Shown here one piece after another: positions 8,416 through 19,491 of a stretch of 64,000 bases of DNA (the stretch's first letter is position 1; each line of letters opens with the position of its first letter). Origin of the DNA: Riptortus pedestris (lineage: Eukaryota > Arthropoda > Insecta > Hemiptera > Alydidae); contig CM032228.1 in the NCBI GenBank assembly GCA_019009955.1, positions 72,797,501 through 72,861,500 on the forward strand. Direction: 5' to 3'. The notes under the pieces were generated by a model that was not told where the DNA came from, did no database searches, and worked only from the letters and a program-made list of their open reading frames with translations. The translations under genes and the position numbers were made by a program.

Positions 8416-8944
8416 GTGAGTAAACCCCAGTCAACCTCAGCGAAACTCTTTTGTACTCAAGTGTGAATCAACAACGGATTCCGGCTTCAAAAATGACTCC
8501 AAAGCAGTGCTACGTTCCAAGCCTAATGATGGGAGAGCCGTGGGTACGTGACTAGATTCGCTAGGAAGGCAGGGGTTTCGGTTTCGGGGGCAGATTGGAC
8601 GGTTGTCGGCTCGCAGCTACGAGTGTAACTGATAATGAATTCAGTAAAGAGAGATGGTGTAACGAGGAGAGGCCGTGGTAACAGGTGCTACTAGCCCTGT
8701 ATCTCATTAAGGCAGACTGCAGCGCCCTCTCTCTCCCCCATGTCACTCTCTAGCCATGCAACACCCTGTGTACCGAAAGCTGTGAAACAGCCTAGAAACA
8801 TTACACAGCCACCTATATAACGTTTCGACTAAACCAGCCAGGCGTAAAATGACTCCACTAATGTTGTTAGGGGATTCAAAATTAAAGACTGTATCAAAAA
8901 CATGATCATTCCAAACTAACTAATGAAATTAAAAAGAGACGGAC
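8416..8944. other. Unique segment of balanced composition
   Basis: No repeat was recognised. A 61-codon minus-strand frame at 8561-8746 has no domain. Nothing here supports a gene. Confidence 0.4.
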
Positions 8945-9705
8945 AAAAAAGTCCGTCACGCAGAGGCTGCGTAAACTAAGCAGATTTACCACGTACAGGT
9001 AAGACGCACTACAAACATACTGAAGACTGAATACTAGAAAAACAAAAATCTCTTAATATATGAGTTACGAATAAATGTACAGATCAACAATTATAGAACG
9101 TCAACAGTTTAACATCTGAATAACATTTTACGACTCATAATAACGGATATACTTTGAATTTTCGATTCCCCCTCTTTGAACCCCCACTATTCCAAGTCAG
9201 ATTTAGCCACTAACAAATATGATCTTTAGTGTTATCAGAGAAGGTTAAAAATCAAGTATGTATATCAAAAGGACATTTTCGAGTTAGAATAGAAAATCTT
9301 ACTTGATGACGTTACTACACAAGGAATTTGTATGTACCTCTCATAATAATGGTCTCTTAAAAACAATATTTGGTATTTAAGTACAGAATAAAGCGGCTCA
9401 TTATATAATAGCTTATTGTTAATAAAACTTGAGCAGGAATGGGGGTTTTCTTAGGGATGAAAACTAAAAAATCCAAATTTCTCCATTAATATTCATGGCA
9501 GAGATAATATTTATATAACAGCATTTGTGTGCAATGAAATTCTCAATAATATTGGTTTTATATATTGTTTCAATCCAACGTATAATAAATTCATTTCCTC
9601 TCCCCAGTCCGATTTTAGCCGTTAACTTACTAGATTATCAGTTTTAGATAAAATGCTTATATATGGAGTTGGGTTACGATTAAACAAAAATAGTGAACAC
9701 TAGAA
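8945..9705 (-). mobile_element. Family H long-type 3' portion
   Basis: It begins with the reversed 3' end (AAAAAAGTCCGTCACGCAGAGGCTGCGT). Then come both ~170-bp modules, separated by the CAATATTTGGTATTTAAG and CTTATTGTTAATA segments. It stops where the microsatellite should start and is joined head-to-head to a plus-strand copy at about 9705. Confidence 0.7.
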
Positions 9706-10081
9706 TTTATCTGTTTCATTCTACACTAAAGATCAAGTTAGTTAATGTCTGAAGTCTAGAGTAGAATAGGGGGGGGGGTTGGAGTGGGAATTTGGAAAAT
9801 TGTACATACGCATGTTAATATGAGCCCTATCGTAAATTGTAGCAATTTTGTTATGCTATTGACGTTCTAAAATTATTACATTTTTGTAACTTAAGTGTTA
9901 AGGGAGTTATTTATGCTTTCTTTTTTTTAGCCTTCTGTAACCACCTCCCCACACAACCCTTTCACTCACCGATTTTTTAAATAGAAATAGAGAATATGCC
10001 ACGAGATGAGTTCATATGTGTGCTTACCTCCATGTGGGAAGTTGGTTTAGTTTACGCAGTCCCTGCGTGACAAACGTTTTT
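9706..10081 (+). mobile_element. Family H 3' portion, joined head-to-head to previous copy
   Basis: It starts at the ACACTAAAGATCAAG segment and continues through a G block (9766-9785). It ends with GTGGGAAGTTGGTTTAGTTTACGCAG, the 3' hairpin with one change, and a T run. With 8945-9705 it forms a composite whose outer ends are both family 3' ends. Confidence 0.65.
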
Positions 10082-10684
10082 AAGTGAGATTTCTTGAAAT
10101 CTTTCATAATAACCAATCAGAGAGTAGTAAATCGATTCATTTCAAACTATTTTAAAACTGTTTTCTTTGTCGTTCAGTAAGGAACTGATCACATTGAACA
10201 AAAGGTTACTTCATTACAAATTAACTTTATTAGTAATTTGTATCTATATGCTGGATATTTATAGCTACTAGCTATAAAAGACTTAGCACGAATATTGAAC
10301 TAGAGCGTCCATTGCTTCTCTCATTTTAGCACTGCTGACCCGAGATCCTTCGAATTAATTACAACCAATTTGCTGATACTATCAACTATGTCATCACTTC
10401 ATCTTCATTATGACGTTTCTAATGTGAATGCAGCTGCCATCAATCGTTCAGCATACGGCTTATGCTGCCAATTAGCTTACTGATTATGCTTTTTAGATTC
10501 GTTTCGCTGAAGGCTCCGAGCCTTATAAATATCGATCCAGAAAGGTTTAATATCTTGTAGGTATCAGGACAATTTTCGCAAAACGTGTTTCTTAATATCA
10601 TTTAGGTATTAGGAGGATTTTAAAAAAATTTGATTTAGTATGGCAGAAGGACAAACCAATCCCATTTATAGATACTCGAAATAT
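10082..10684. other. Single-copy segment, possible regulatory island
   Basis: About 10290-10520 is of more balanced composition and repeat-free. Short words such as TTAATTAC, GCAGCTGC (E-box), CCAATTAGC and ATTATGC resemble homeodomain and bHLH sites. A small stem AGCATA-CGGCT-TATGCT is present. Regulatory function is inference only. Confidence 0.2.
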
Positions 10685-11129
10685 AAAAGTCCTTCACGCA
10701 GGGGCTGCGTAAACTAAGCAGATTTCCCACGTGAAGTTATACAATAGAGAAATCTCCATACCAGAGCCGAACAGTTACGGCAAAGGGCCGAGCAAGCTTT
10801 TGGCGGGAAACTCAGTCGTCCGTTATCGGCCTAAATTTAATAAAAATGCAAATATCTTGGTTAATATTCAAGATAGAGAATAAATGTATAGATCAATATA
10901 TATAATAAATTTAATTTGCAATAAGATTGATTCTATACAATTGTTTGATCCGACGTATGGTAACGGAGATATTTCGGATTTTCGAAAAACCCCACCTCTA
11001 AACCCCACCCCCCTTCCACTGGTCCGATTTCAGCCATTAACGAACTTGATCTGTATTTTTGCATAAAACTTTTAAATATAGAGTTTGGTAACGATCAAAC
11101 AAAAATTGCGACCGCTAGAGCGTTAACAG

Positions 11130-11185
<56 letters not shown>

Positions 11186-11307
11186 GAACGGACCTCTTTT
11201 TCGTCATCTCCTGGGTAGGATCGATGGACATTTGAAGAAAATTTTTGAAAATCGCGTCATGAGTACGACCTCAATAGCTGATTTCCCTCAAGGGAAATCT
11301 GCTAAAA
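10685..11307 (-). mobile_element. Family H, full-length short-type copy
   Basis: Complete on the minus strand: a perfect 3' hairpin (GTCCTTCACGCAGGGGCTGC on the plus strand), the inverted AGCAGATTTCCCACGTG, the GC-rich GGCGGGAAACTCAG segment typical of short-type copies, one module, (TA)n at about 11134-11179, and the 5' palindrome GATTTCCCTCAAGGGAAATC at the right end. Confidence 0.8.
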
Positions 11308-11519
11308 TGGTTAATGACTTTGTAACTATTGCAACGAATAAAGAAAATCCTCAGTAGGCTCCCCTGAGGATCACCTACCTTTTGGCAAAATACATGAGAC
11401 TAGCAGTTACTCATCTTTGCTTGGAGTGTTCTAATTGTCAGACAAATTTTTATAAAGTTAAGGCATTCTCTTCAAAAACCCCGATCATTAGCGTCTTAAA
11501 ATACTTGCTGACATAAACA

Positions 11520-12206
11520 AGGTGGAGCATCTGAAATTTTGAAAAATCGAAACATCTTCGTTGTTATACGTCCGATCGAGAAAAAAAAAACTATATAACC
11601 AATCATATAGCAAATGACACGTTCTATAATGTTGTTATTTCATGTTTTCTCTATATTGACTAATAATCGAGATATTGCCATATTTTAGTCATCGGGCATC
11701 AGCAAACCCCAACTTCTCATGTCATATTAACAATAACCTGTGACACCATGAATCACTTCATTTCTGTGTTACATACCAAACACGGTTTTCATTGAACATT
11801 TACTCTGTTGATTAAGATTTTTCGTTCTTAACTCGTTCTTATTTGATCTATAGCATACTGAATATTTAACCGTTTCAGTCAACACTAAAGATCATATTTG
11901 CTATTGGCGGTATCTTAAGAGGGTGTGAATATCGGAAAATCGAACTATTCGTATTTCGCGTTGGATCCAAAAATTGTATGGAATCAATCTTATTACAAAT
12001 GTTATGTTGTATTAAGTTGTTATGTACGTTTGATTATTAAGCGAGATATATGAATTTTTTAGTTTCCGGGTCTTATGAAGCACTTTATTTGAAGCCTAAA
12101 TACCAAATATTATGTTCATTGAATTTTTATGTCTTGAGATAAATGTAAATACGTGACGAGCGTGGGAAATCTTCTTGGTTAACACTGCCCCTGCGTGGCG
12201 GACTTT
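11520..12206 (+). mobile_element. Family H long-type, 5'-truncated
   Basis: It starts inside the first module (AAATCGAAACATCTTCG) and has the AGTAAACCCCAACTTC and GAATCACTTCATTTC segments and the second module. It ends GGGAAATCTTCTTGGTTAACAC with a decayed hairpin and GCGGACTTT. The palindromic 5' end and microsatellite are missing. Confidence 0.65.
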
Positions 12207-13296
12207 CTACAAGGGGAAGGTTATCCCAGTCCATCCTACTTTGGGAATCGATTTTAACAAGATTCGTCAAAACAATTCTCCACTCTGTGTTGCTTTCTAT
12301 CCTAAATTGGCACCAGATTATGGTTTATGTTTTCACTAAAATATACCTCATATGACTTCATATGTATGTTTGTCGAGTTCATAGTTGCAAACAATATTGT
12401 GGCGTTTGTATACATTCAATTATTTGTCCCCTGGACGTTTGTACTTTTCGTTATGACTGAAAGCGTACATTGCTCACAAGTTCATTAACCCTCAGCCATT
12501 TTTTTTTGGTTGATAAAATGTAGCTAGAAGACGAGGCAGGCGATGTGGCTAGCACCTGAAGGTGTCCCCTTGATTAAAACGCAACGCCGAGACCGCTGCT
12601 TTGTGAGAGATTGGTCCCTGAGTCTGGTGACAGCTCTGCAATCACACCCTTTGTCTTCCTACCCCTCTTCTCTCTTTCCTTACTCTCTCTCTACTACTGC
12701 TCCATTCTTCTTTTATCTTTATAATTAGCCCATGACACTCCGCACAATAAACCACAACGCCACTCTTAACAAGCCTCCTTCGCGACACTCTTCCATTCTG
12801 GGAAAAACGTGAGCTAACAATGCGGGGAAAACACTAGGAGAGCATATAAAAAAAAAAAAGAAAAAAAAAGTAGAAACAAAGAGGGAAACAATCGACCGTA
12901 ATATGCAAGCACTCCTTGAAAACTAAAATGAAACTCCAAGGCACCATGCATTTCACACAAAATAGTACGAACAAGAAGTATAAACATTCTTAACTCTTAA
13001 CAAGGAGTAACATACATTATCCAGAAATAATTGCCTCCACTTCAAATGATTATTTTCAAGGAAGTGAGAAAGCAAAGATCTCTGGAATATGCTGGATGGT
13101 AGAGGAACCAATTGATAATGATCAATAAGAAAGCCAAGTCCTCTACTGTTTTTTAATATTATGCAGAGTGCACTTTCGGAGTCAGCGCTCCATCCTCAGT
13201 GTCTGCTGACAAACACAACCTCTAGTTAATTTAACAATCATAGCATGGCCAAAAACAAAATAAAAAACAGGCACAAAAACAAACACAAAATAAAGA
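12207..13296. other. Single-copy non-coding stretch
   Basis: 12530-12800 is GC-moderate, ending in a pyrimidine-rich tract. 12840-12875 is A-rich. At 13174-13199 the minus strand reads CTGAGGA, a GGAG/CTCC stem and GAAA, a motif also found in the 6.6-kb hairpin. No gene was seen. Confidence 0.35.
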
Positions 13297-13440
13297 GTAA
13301 AACAATAGAATATCTAATAACTAGTCAACTAATAAAAATTAAAGCCAAAACAATAGAATATCTAATAACTAGTCAACTAATAAAAATTAAAGCCAAAACA
13401 ATAGAAAATCTAATAACAAGTCAACTAATAAAAATTAAAG
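13297..13440. repeat. 48-bp minisatellite, 3 units
   Basis: Three units of 48 bp (period confirmed at 13301, 13349 and 13397) are nearly identical. Because 48 is a multiple of three, an open frame at 13245-13487 translates into three 16-residue repeats (KTIEYLITSQLIKIKA). The protein is lysine/isoleucine-rich, has no known domain, and is best explained by the tandem DNA repeat. Confidence 0.9.
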
Positions 13441-13729
13441 AAGTAAACAACGATAAGCGTATGTCTAAAACTCAAAGCCATAAATAAAATTAAAAAACTA
13501 AAAAAAATTATTACAGACATCGTTAGCTGAGTTGTTACAGTATTTCCCAAGTAGCCAGATCCCATAATTCATTAGTAGCTCCAGAATAACCTCATATATA
13601 TATAAAATACACTCATTAGTTCATTTTTAGGATTTGATATTTAATAATTTACTTTTCGCTGTAACATATTAACGAAATTTCAATAACCCCCTGAATTTTG
13701 ATGATCGTTGATAAATATTAGCGTAGAAC

Positions 13730-14140
13730 GTTCTAACTCGAAAATGATTATTTGATCTCTACCATACTCGATATTTAACCTTTTCTGTCAATGGTAAAGA
13801 TCGTTAGCTGAAATCGGACATTAAATAGTGGGGGTTTAGAGGGGGGATTTGAAAATTCAAAATATCTCCGTTATTATGAGTCGGATCGTAAAATGTTATA
13901 GAACCAATCTTGTTTAACTATTGATGGTCTACAATTGTATTTCTATGCATTTTTGAATAACTCAAATACCAATTGGTTCATTCGTGCTTACTTGTTGTCA
14001 GACTCCCCTCACCACCACGCCCCTTCTAATCCTAGTATAGAAACTGAAAATATGTAGTGAGATGCAGACAAAAATATTCTATGCTAAATATGCACGTGGG
14101 AAATTTGTTTTTTACACAGTCCCTGCTTGAAGGACTTTTT
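13730..14140 (+). mobile_element. Family H long-type 3' portion
   Basis: It contains one module (TATTTAACCTTTTCTGTC, GGGGGTTTAGAGGGG, AATATCTCCGTTATTATG) and the 3' end CACGTGGGAAATTTG, a decayed hairpin and GGACTTTTT. The 5' half is missing. Confidence 0.65.
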
Positions 14141-14530
14141 ACTTGATCTTTATAATGTTCAATATTTAAGTGTTTCATTTAACTGGAAAGGTAAAATTTG
14201 TCAATGTAATAATTCGACCTGGAGAATGAGCGGCTTGGGAGAGTAAAATAAACAAAACATTGAAGTATCTCTGGTATTCGAAAAATGTTTAAAATTAATC
14301 TTGCTAATTAATCATTTAATGCACTACTGTGTTCGTTGTTTACGTTATAATGAACTAAATAAAAAATGATTTAGGGTGGAGACCAGTATGTTTGCGTATA
14401 TTTCATACATGCATATATTTCATACATATATTCCTAAAGTTTCATATTTCGGGGGAATACTATAATAATATTTGAGATGACGTCATATTATTGTAGCAGG
14501 TGGCGGGATAGGCTTAGTTTGCGTAGTAGA
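14141..14530 (+). mobile_element. Degenerate family H fragment, adjacent to previous
   Basis: It begins directly after the previous copy's T run with TTGATCTTTATAATG and ends in GGCTTAGTTTGCGTAG. It resembles the same 3' module, so two 3' portions stand in tandem. It is strongly decayed. Confidence 0.45.
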
Positions 14531-14963
14531 ATATAATAGTTTATTTGTTCAGTGTAGTAAATGCTATTACAAGGAGTTCGATTGCTTGTCAACAAATTTT
14601 GCAGTAAATTATAATAAAAGCTAATAAATAAATAAAACTCTCAGTACCTACTTGAAGAACTACATTCCCAGCAAAAATGTTCAAAGACGAGAGTCTAATA
14701 TTGCTTGCTGCTGAAGTTAACCAGATTGGCTACAATTCTGCTCGCATTTACGATGGGAGAAAACCTTTCTCTTAACATTCGGAAGAATAAATATTTAATT
14801 GAAGGCATCCTCTGAAATGTTTTTACTTCATGATACCAGTAATATATCATTTAAGTTATGGAAAACATTTGACCTGTCACTTTCAATTCCGTTATACTAA
14901 AATTAGTTTTAGTATCGAAAAGCTAATTCAAAACAAGCTTTTATAATATCCAAATACAGCAAG

Positions 14964-15185
14964 GGTAAGTAGGGTTTGGGGCTCTGGTTAGCCATGAGAG
15001 TTAAAGCGTTGGCCTTAATCACACATGGTAAACCTGGAGTGGCTCGCCTGGGCAATAGGAATTTATTTAGTGACGGAATCCATTAAATAAAATCTTTAGT
15101 CCCACGCTGGCTAGAAAAGGGTGGTAACCTGTAGACAACCCGTCCCAATTAGCCTTAGTTGCAAAACGTGGACGTTAATATAAAT
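14964..15185 (+). mobile_element. Family S SINE, full length, with 12-bp TSD
   Basis: The tRNA-like head GGTTAGCCATGAGAGTTAAAG (A-box region) is followed by GGTAAACCTGGAGTGGC. Part of the B box is lost. Then come TATTTAGTGACGGAATCC, GGCTAGAAAAGGGTGG, AACCCGTCCCAATTAGCC and GTGGACGTTAATATAAATAAA. The direct repeat AAATACAGCAAG lies at 14952-14963 and 15186-15197. Confidence 0.9.
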
Positions 15186-15349
15186 AAATACAGCAAGTCA
15201 TATGAGTACTAATTATTGGCAAATAATGCTATAAATATGAAATGATAACAGTGGTATGATATATTTCCTACAGAAATTCTGGAGGCGAACAAATTTTACG
15301 GTTTGAGCCCCCTCCCCCCTCAAAATGAAGATGTAAAGGGAGATGCGGC

Positions 15350-15742
15350 CTACCTGTCAGGGGGATGATTGGTATTCGTGGGAGTATAAAATGCGATAAG
15401 AAACCCCCCCCCACCCCACCCCCCTTTATTTCGAAGTAAATTCAAGGAAAGTTGGGTAAGGGGAAGAGACCCAGTAAATAGGTAATTGCCAGTCACCGTT
15501 CGTACGGGACAAAACCGAATTATAGGATCGTTCGCTTCATTTGGAATACTAAATACATATAATGTCCCTTTGAGAGTAACGTACAGCCACAACCGGTGAT
15601 GTTGTTCCAAATTTATTAAGTCTTTGAAATATTTTGTTCTGTTTGAACCCAAAAAAAATAATTGTATTGCCTGAAGATGAGAACTTCGATAGAGACTATA
15701 GTTGCCAGTGTCGTTTGAAATAAAAATGCATAACTCAGCCAT
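15350..15742 (-). CDS. Hypothetical 130-codon ORF, unrecognised
   Basis: This is one of the longest non-repetitive open frames in the window. It starts MAELCIFISNDTGNYSLYRS and includes LWLYVTLKGTLYVFSI, with a mixed, protein-like composition. Towards its C-terminus it becomes low-complexity (GGWGGGG) because it runs into a C-rich tract at 15405-15424. The ATG lies just before a family H 5' fragment. No domain, splice site or promoter was identified. It may be an element remnant, an exon or chance. Confidence 0.25.
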   Translation of the reverse strand: MAELCIFISNDTGNYSLYRSSHLQAIQLFFLGSNRTKYFKDLINLEQHHRLWLYVTLKGTLYVFSIPNEANDPIIRFCPVRTVTGNYLFTGSLPLTQLSLNLLRNKGGWGGGGFLIAFYTPTNTNHPPDR

Positions 15743-15747
15743 ATTTA

Positions 15748-15866
15748 TTTTAGCGTATTTCCCTCAGGGGAAATCACGATTGAAATGAGTCCATACTCTT
15801 GAAATATTGTGCTCGAAACTTAGTGGACGACCGAATGTAGTCCTTTCAAATTTTGAACGGTGTTTG
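15748..15866 (+). mobile_element. Family H 5' fragment
   Basis: A decayed 5' end (TAGCGTATTTCCCTCAGGGG, partly palindromic), then AACTTAGTGGACGACC and a short GTGTTTGTGTATGTGT tract at the microsatellite position. Confidence 0.55.
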
Positions 15867-16015
15867 TGTATGTGTAAATAATAACATCACCAGGGGCTGA
15901 CTGATATATATCCTCTTTAGACTCCCACTGATCCATAAGCACTGAGACATTAGCGCGCTCGTTTAGCGACCTCGTGAACTAATGTTCTTCTTTGGCGGGG
16001 ATCGAACCTGCACCT

Positions 16016-16667
16016 ATTAGCAGATTTCCCTGAAGGGAAATCAGCTATTGAGGTCGTACTCATGACTCGATTTTTGAAAAATTTCTTCAAATGTCCATCG
16101 GTTCTACACAGGAGATGACGAAATGAGGTTCGTTCAAATTTATATATACATTTGTCTGTTAACGTTCTAGCGGTCACAATTTTTGATTGATCGTTACCTA
16201 ACTTGATATTTCAACGTTTTATGTAAAAAGACAGATCAAGTTCGTAAATTGTTGAAATCGGACCAGTGGGAGGGGAGTTTAGAGGAGGGATTTTCCAAAA
16301 TTCGAAATATCTCCGTTACTATGCGTCGGATCAAAAACTTGTACAAAATCAAACTTAATGCAAATTAAATATCCTTTAATTATTCTTATAAACATTTATT
16401 CTCTATCTTGAATATTAAAAAAGATATTGGCATTTTCCAGTTTTCAACCTTCAGCAAACTCCCACTTCTACACATGTTATATAAGCAATACTCTGTTGTG
16501 TAATAAACCACATTATTACCCCCCCCCCTTTCTTAAGTTCTGGAGGTTTCTTATTATCATTTTATTCACTTGATGTCGACGGTGCTATAGTGTTACCATT
16601 ATGTAGATTTATCGATTATTGAACATCACGAGGGAAATCTGATTAGTTTACGCAGCCCGTAGTGCGG
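16016..16667 (+). mobile_element. Family H, near full length
   Basis: The 5' palindrome GATTTCCCTGAAGGGAAATC, GATGACGAAATGAGG, a very short microsatellite (TATATATACAT), GTTCTAGCGGTCACAAT, the G block (GTGGGAGGGGAGTTTAGAGG) and the 3' motif GGGAAATCTGATTAGTTTACG are all present. The hairpin is cut after its left stem. Confidence 0.75.
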
Positions 16668-16730
16668 TAGGCGTGATGGTAGTGGTAGGCGTACCTACAT
16701 CTTATCCTGCTCATCCACCGGCGCCCCATG

Positions 16731-16854
16731 TATATATATAGTTTTGAACGGGCCTCATTTTCGGTATGTCCTATGTAAGATTTGAGGAATTTTTTCGAAT
16801 ATCGCGTCACGAGTACGCTCAAAAGCCGATTTCCCCCAAGGAAAGACTGGAAAA
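16731..16854 (-). mobile_element. Family H 5' fragment, opposite strand
   Basis: From a short (TA) run it reads TTTTGAACGGGCCTCATTTTCGG, then TCGCGTCACGAGTACG and CCGATTTCCCCCAAGG on the plus strand. This is the inverted 5' end of the family, about 65 bp from the 3' end of the previous copy. Confidence 0.65.
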
Positions 16855-17449
16855 ATAAAAATTAGGAATATAGCAATGCAGAAGAGGCCAAACGCAGAAA
16901 TGAACGTACGTAGTTACAAACTTTGATTTCATTCCAAATATAATGGGTTTGCGTAGTTTCCAAATATAGATTGCTAATCAATAGATTACATTTGTGCGTA
17001 TCACTGAACGCTGATAGTGATGGCAGAGCTACTAGTTAAAGTCACGTCAAAACAATTTGTAAATAGTAATTCAGTCAGGGAGTGTGTCATGAAGGAGAGG
17101 GCCGAGTGTCACATGTGTGACGGTTTGCCGCATGAATTTATAATCAAATCGTCCATATTGTATATATACTAGAACGGCTGTGTAAAGGCCATAACGATAT
17201 TATATGGCGGGATGGATTATGTTAACGACTCATTGCTTACAATTAGCCGAACGTGATTCCTGATAAATACCCTTCTCACTCTCCAATTCCCTTCGGACCA
17301 ATTGTTTCGCTCAGGAACGCGTGGCAATATGCAACTATATTGAAATTGCTATCCATAAAATATTGAAACTGAAAACCCTCGAGAGTTACTTTTGAATTAT
17401 TACTCATTTAATCATTCTGATATAAATCATACAAAGCCCAACAAAAAAT
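16855..17449. other. Single-copy segment, possible regulatory island
   Basis: 17030-17340 is repeat-free with balanced composition. It holds a GTCACA-TG-TGTGAC inverted repeat (17108-17121) containing an E-box-like core, and TAATTC/CAATTAG words. No gene was seen. Confidence 0.2.
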
Positions 17450-17800
17450 AAAGAAGTCCATCACCGAGGGACTGCGCAAACTATGTAGATTTCCCAATGT
17501 TCTGATAGCATACTTATGATATAATCTCACCACATGCTACATAATGCATAGAACAATTGTAGACCATCAATAGAATAATTAGATTGGTCCAATAACATTT
17601 TAAGATCTTACTCATAATAACGGAAACATTTTGAATTTTCCTCCCTCTAAACCTCCAACTATTCCAGGCCCGACTAAAGTCAAAATCAAATGTGACGTTT
17701 AGTGTAGACTGAAACAGTTAAATATCGAGTATGGTAAAGATCAAGTGAAAATGGCAAATCAAAGTACATTGCAGTAAGGTTTTAATTGATTATATTGGAA
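17450..17800 (-). mobile_element. Family H long-type 3' portion
   Basis: It has a decayed hairpin end (GAAGTCCATCACCGAGGGAC), GTAGATTTCCC, then the first module (ATAATAACGGAAACATTTTG, CCAACTATTCCAGGCC, GAAACAGTTAAATATCGAG). It stops before the second module. Confidence 0.65.
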
Positions 17801-17870
17801 AGGCATTTTATTTGAACAACAAATATGGAGATAGATAGTAAAAAATAACCATGCCTTTAAAAATATTTTT

Positions 17871-17995
17871 TTTAGCAGATTTCCCTTCAGGGAAATCAGC
17901 TATTGAGGTTGTACTCATGACGGAATTTTCAATATTTTTCTTCAAATGTTCATCGATCCTACTTAGTAGATGACGAAAATGAGGTCCGTTCAAAA

Positions 17996-18077
<82 letters not shown>

Positions 18078-19150
18078 CTGTTACCGCTCTAGCGGTCGCA
18101 ATTTTTGTTTGATCGTTACGAAACTCGAAATTTAGTCGTTTTATGTAAAAAGAAAGATCAAGTTCGTTAACGGCTGAAATCGGACCAGTGGGAGGGGGGG
18201 TTTAGAGGGGAGGATTTTCGAAAAATCGAAATATCTCCGTCACTATACGTCGGATCGAAAAATTGTATAGAATCAATCTTATTGAAAATTACATTTACTA
18301 TAAATATTGTTCTATACATATTTTCCGTATAATGAGTATTAACCGAGATATTTGTATTTTTTGTAATGAGTTCCGCTTTCAGTAAACCCCTACTCCTACT
18401 AGGGACATATTAATAATAAGCTGATATCTAATGAACCACCTCATTATTAGGTTAAATACAAATTATTGTTTTCAACAAAGCTTTATTTTACGAGGTACAA
18501 ACAAATACGGTCTGTTGAACCCCCCCCCCCTCCTTTTTTTTTCTTGGACTACAAAAATCTGAGTGATTGAGATAGAAATTATTTTGATTCATTTCAAATT
18601 ATTCCACTAACTATAATAAATAGTTTCCAATAAAATTAATATTTTATATTCAGATATATTTCTTTAATTGTTTGTTTTTCCGGTCTATCTATCGATACTG
18701 CACTACAAGGTTGGCTAACCTGTTTGTTTACAATCCAGCCGTATTACGTTGTAGGGACTATTAACTTATATTGTAAATTCACTGAAAGATTTCTCATTGC
18801 CGTTTGTAATTATTCACTAATATTCAAGGAAGTGTTACCTGTATGTTTATTTATCTATTGTAAACATTCGCTGGCTAACCTGCTTGTTCCTTAATCATGT
18901 GAAAATCTCATAACCGTCTGAATCGTATTTTGCCCCCCTCCCCTTTCTATTTTCTTCCCGGATTCCTAAATTTGGAATGGTTGTGATTAAAATTATTCTG
19001 GTTTATTATTAATTACAGTATTAGATATAATAAATAGTTATATGAATAAAATTTATAACTTATATTCAAATATATTTCCGTAATTGCTTTTATTTCCGGT
19101 AAAAGCTGGCTAACCTGATTGTTTAGAACTCAGACTGTTTGCTATCAGGA
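17871..19150 (+). mobile_element. Family H, expanded copy with long (TA)n and internal duplication
   Basis: Intact 5' palindrome, (TA)n at about 17999-18073, G block GGGAGGGGGGGTTTAGAGG near 18189, and one module. A pyrimidine-rich unit (poly-C, TTCTTGGACTACAAAAATC, GGCTAACCTG) follows. That unit appears twice, diverged, at about 18518-18760 and 18933-19130. The same unit occurs once in the copies at 33.6 and 48.4 kb. No terminal hairpin was found, so the 3' end is lost. Confidence 0.65.
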
Positions 19151-19259
19151 AGGTTCTTACCATTTGACTTGCCCTTTATTTGTTTACTTAATATTCACAG
19201 CAGTATTAAGTCTTACAAATAATGGATATTCTGTGGTACTATAGTAATCTTATAGATGT

Positions 19260-19425
19260 CATTGATTTTTTAGACAACACACTGTTACCAAATGTATATT
19301 AGCTACGTTGTATACCTACGCGAAATTCATATATACGACAAAGTTTAACAAACAAAATAAGTCTGTGTTATACGACAAGATTTAAAATTATATGCATATT
19401 TCTGCATATGTGTATGTATTTATCA

Positions 19426-19491
<66 letters not shown>

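Noticed and set aside
13245..13487. 80-codon frame with three 16-residue repeats.
   Set aside because: The periodicity is that of a 48-bp minisatellite, whose length happens to be divisible by three. No other coding evidence.
15899..16013. B-box-like GGTTCGATCCCCG on the minus strand, suggesting a second SINE or tRNA.
   Set aside because: No matching A box or acceptor stem could be placed, since a family H copy starts right at that side. Evidence is too weak to annotate.
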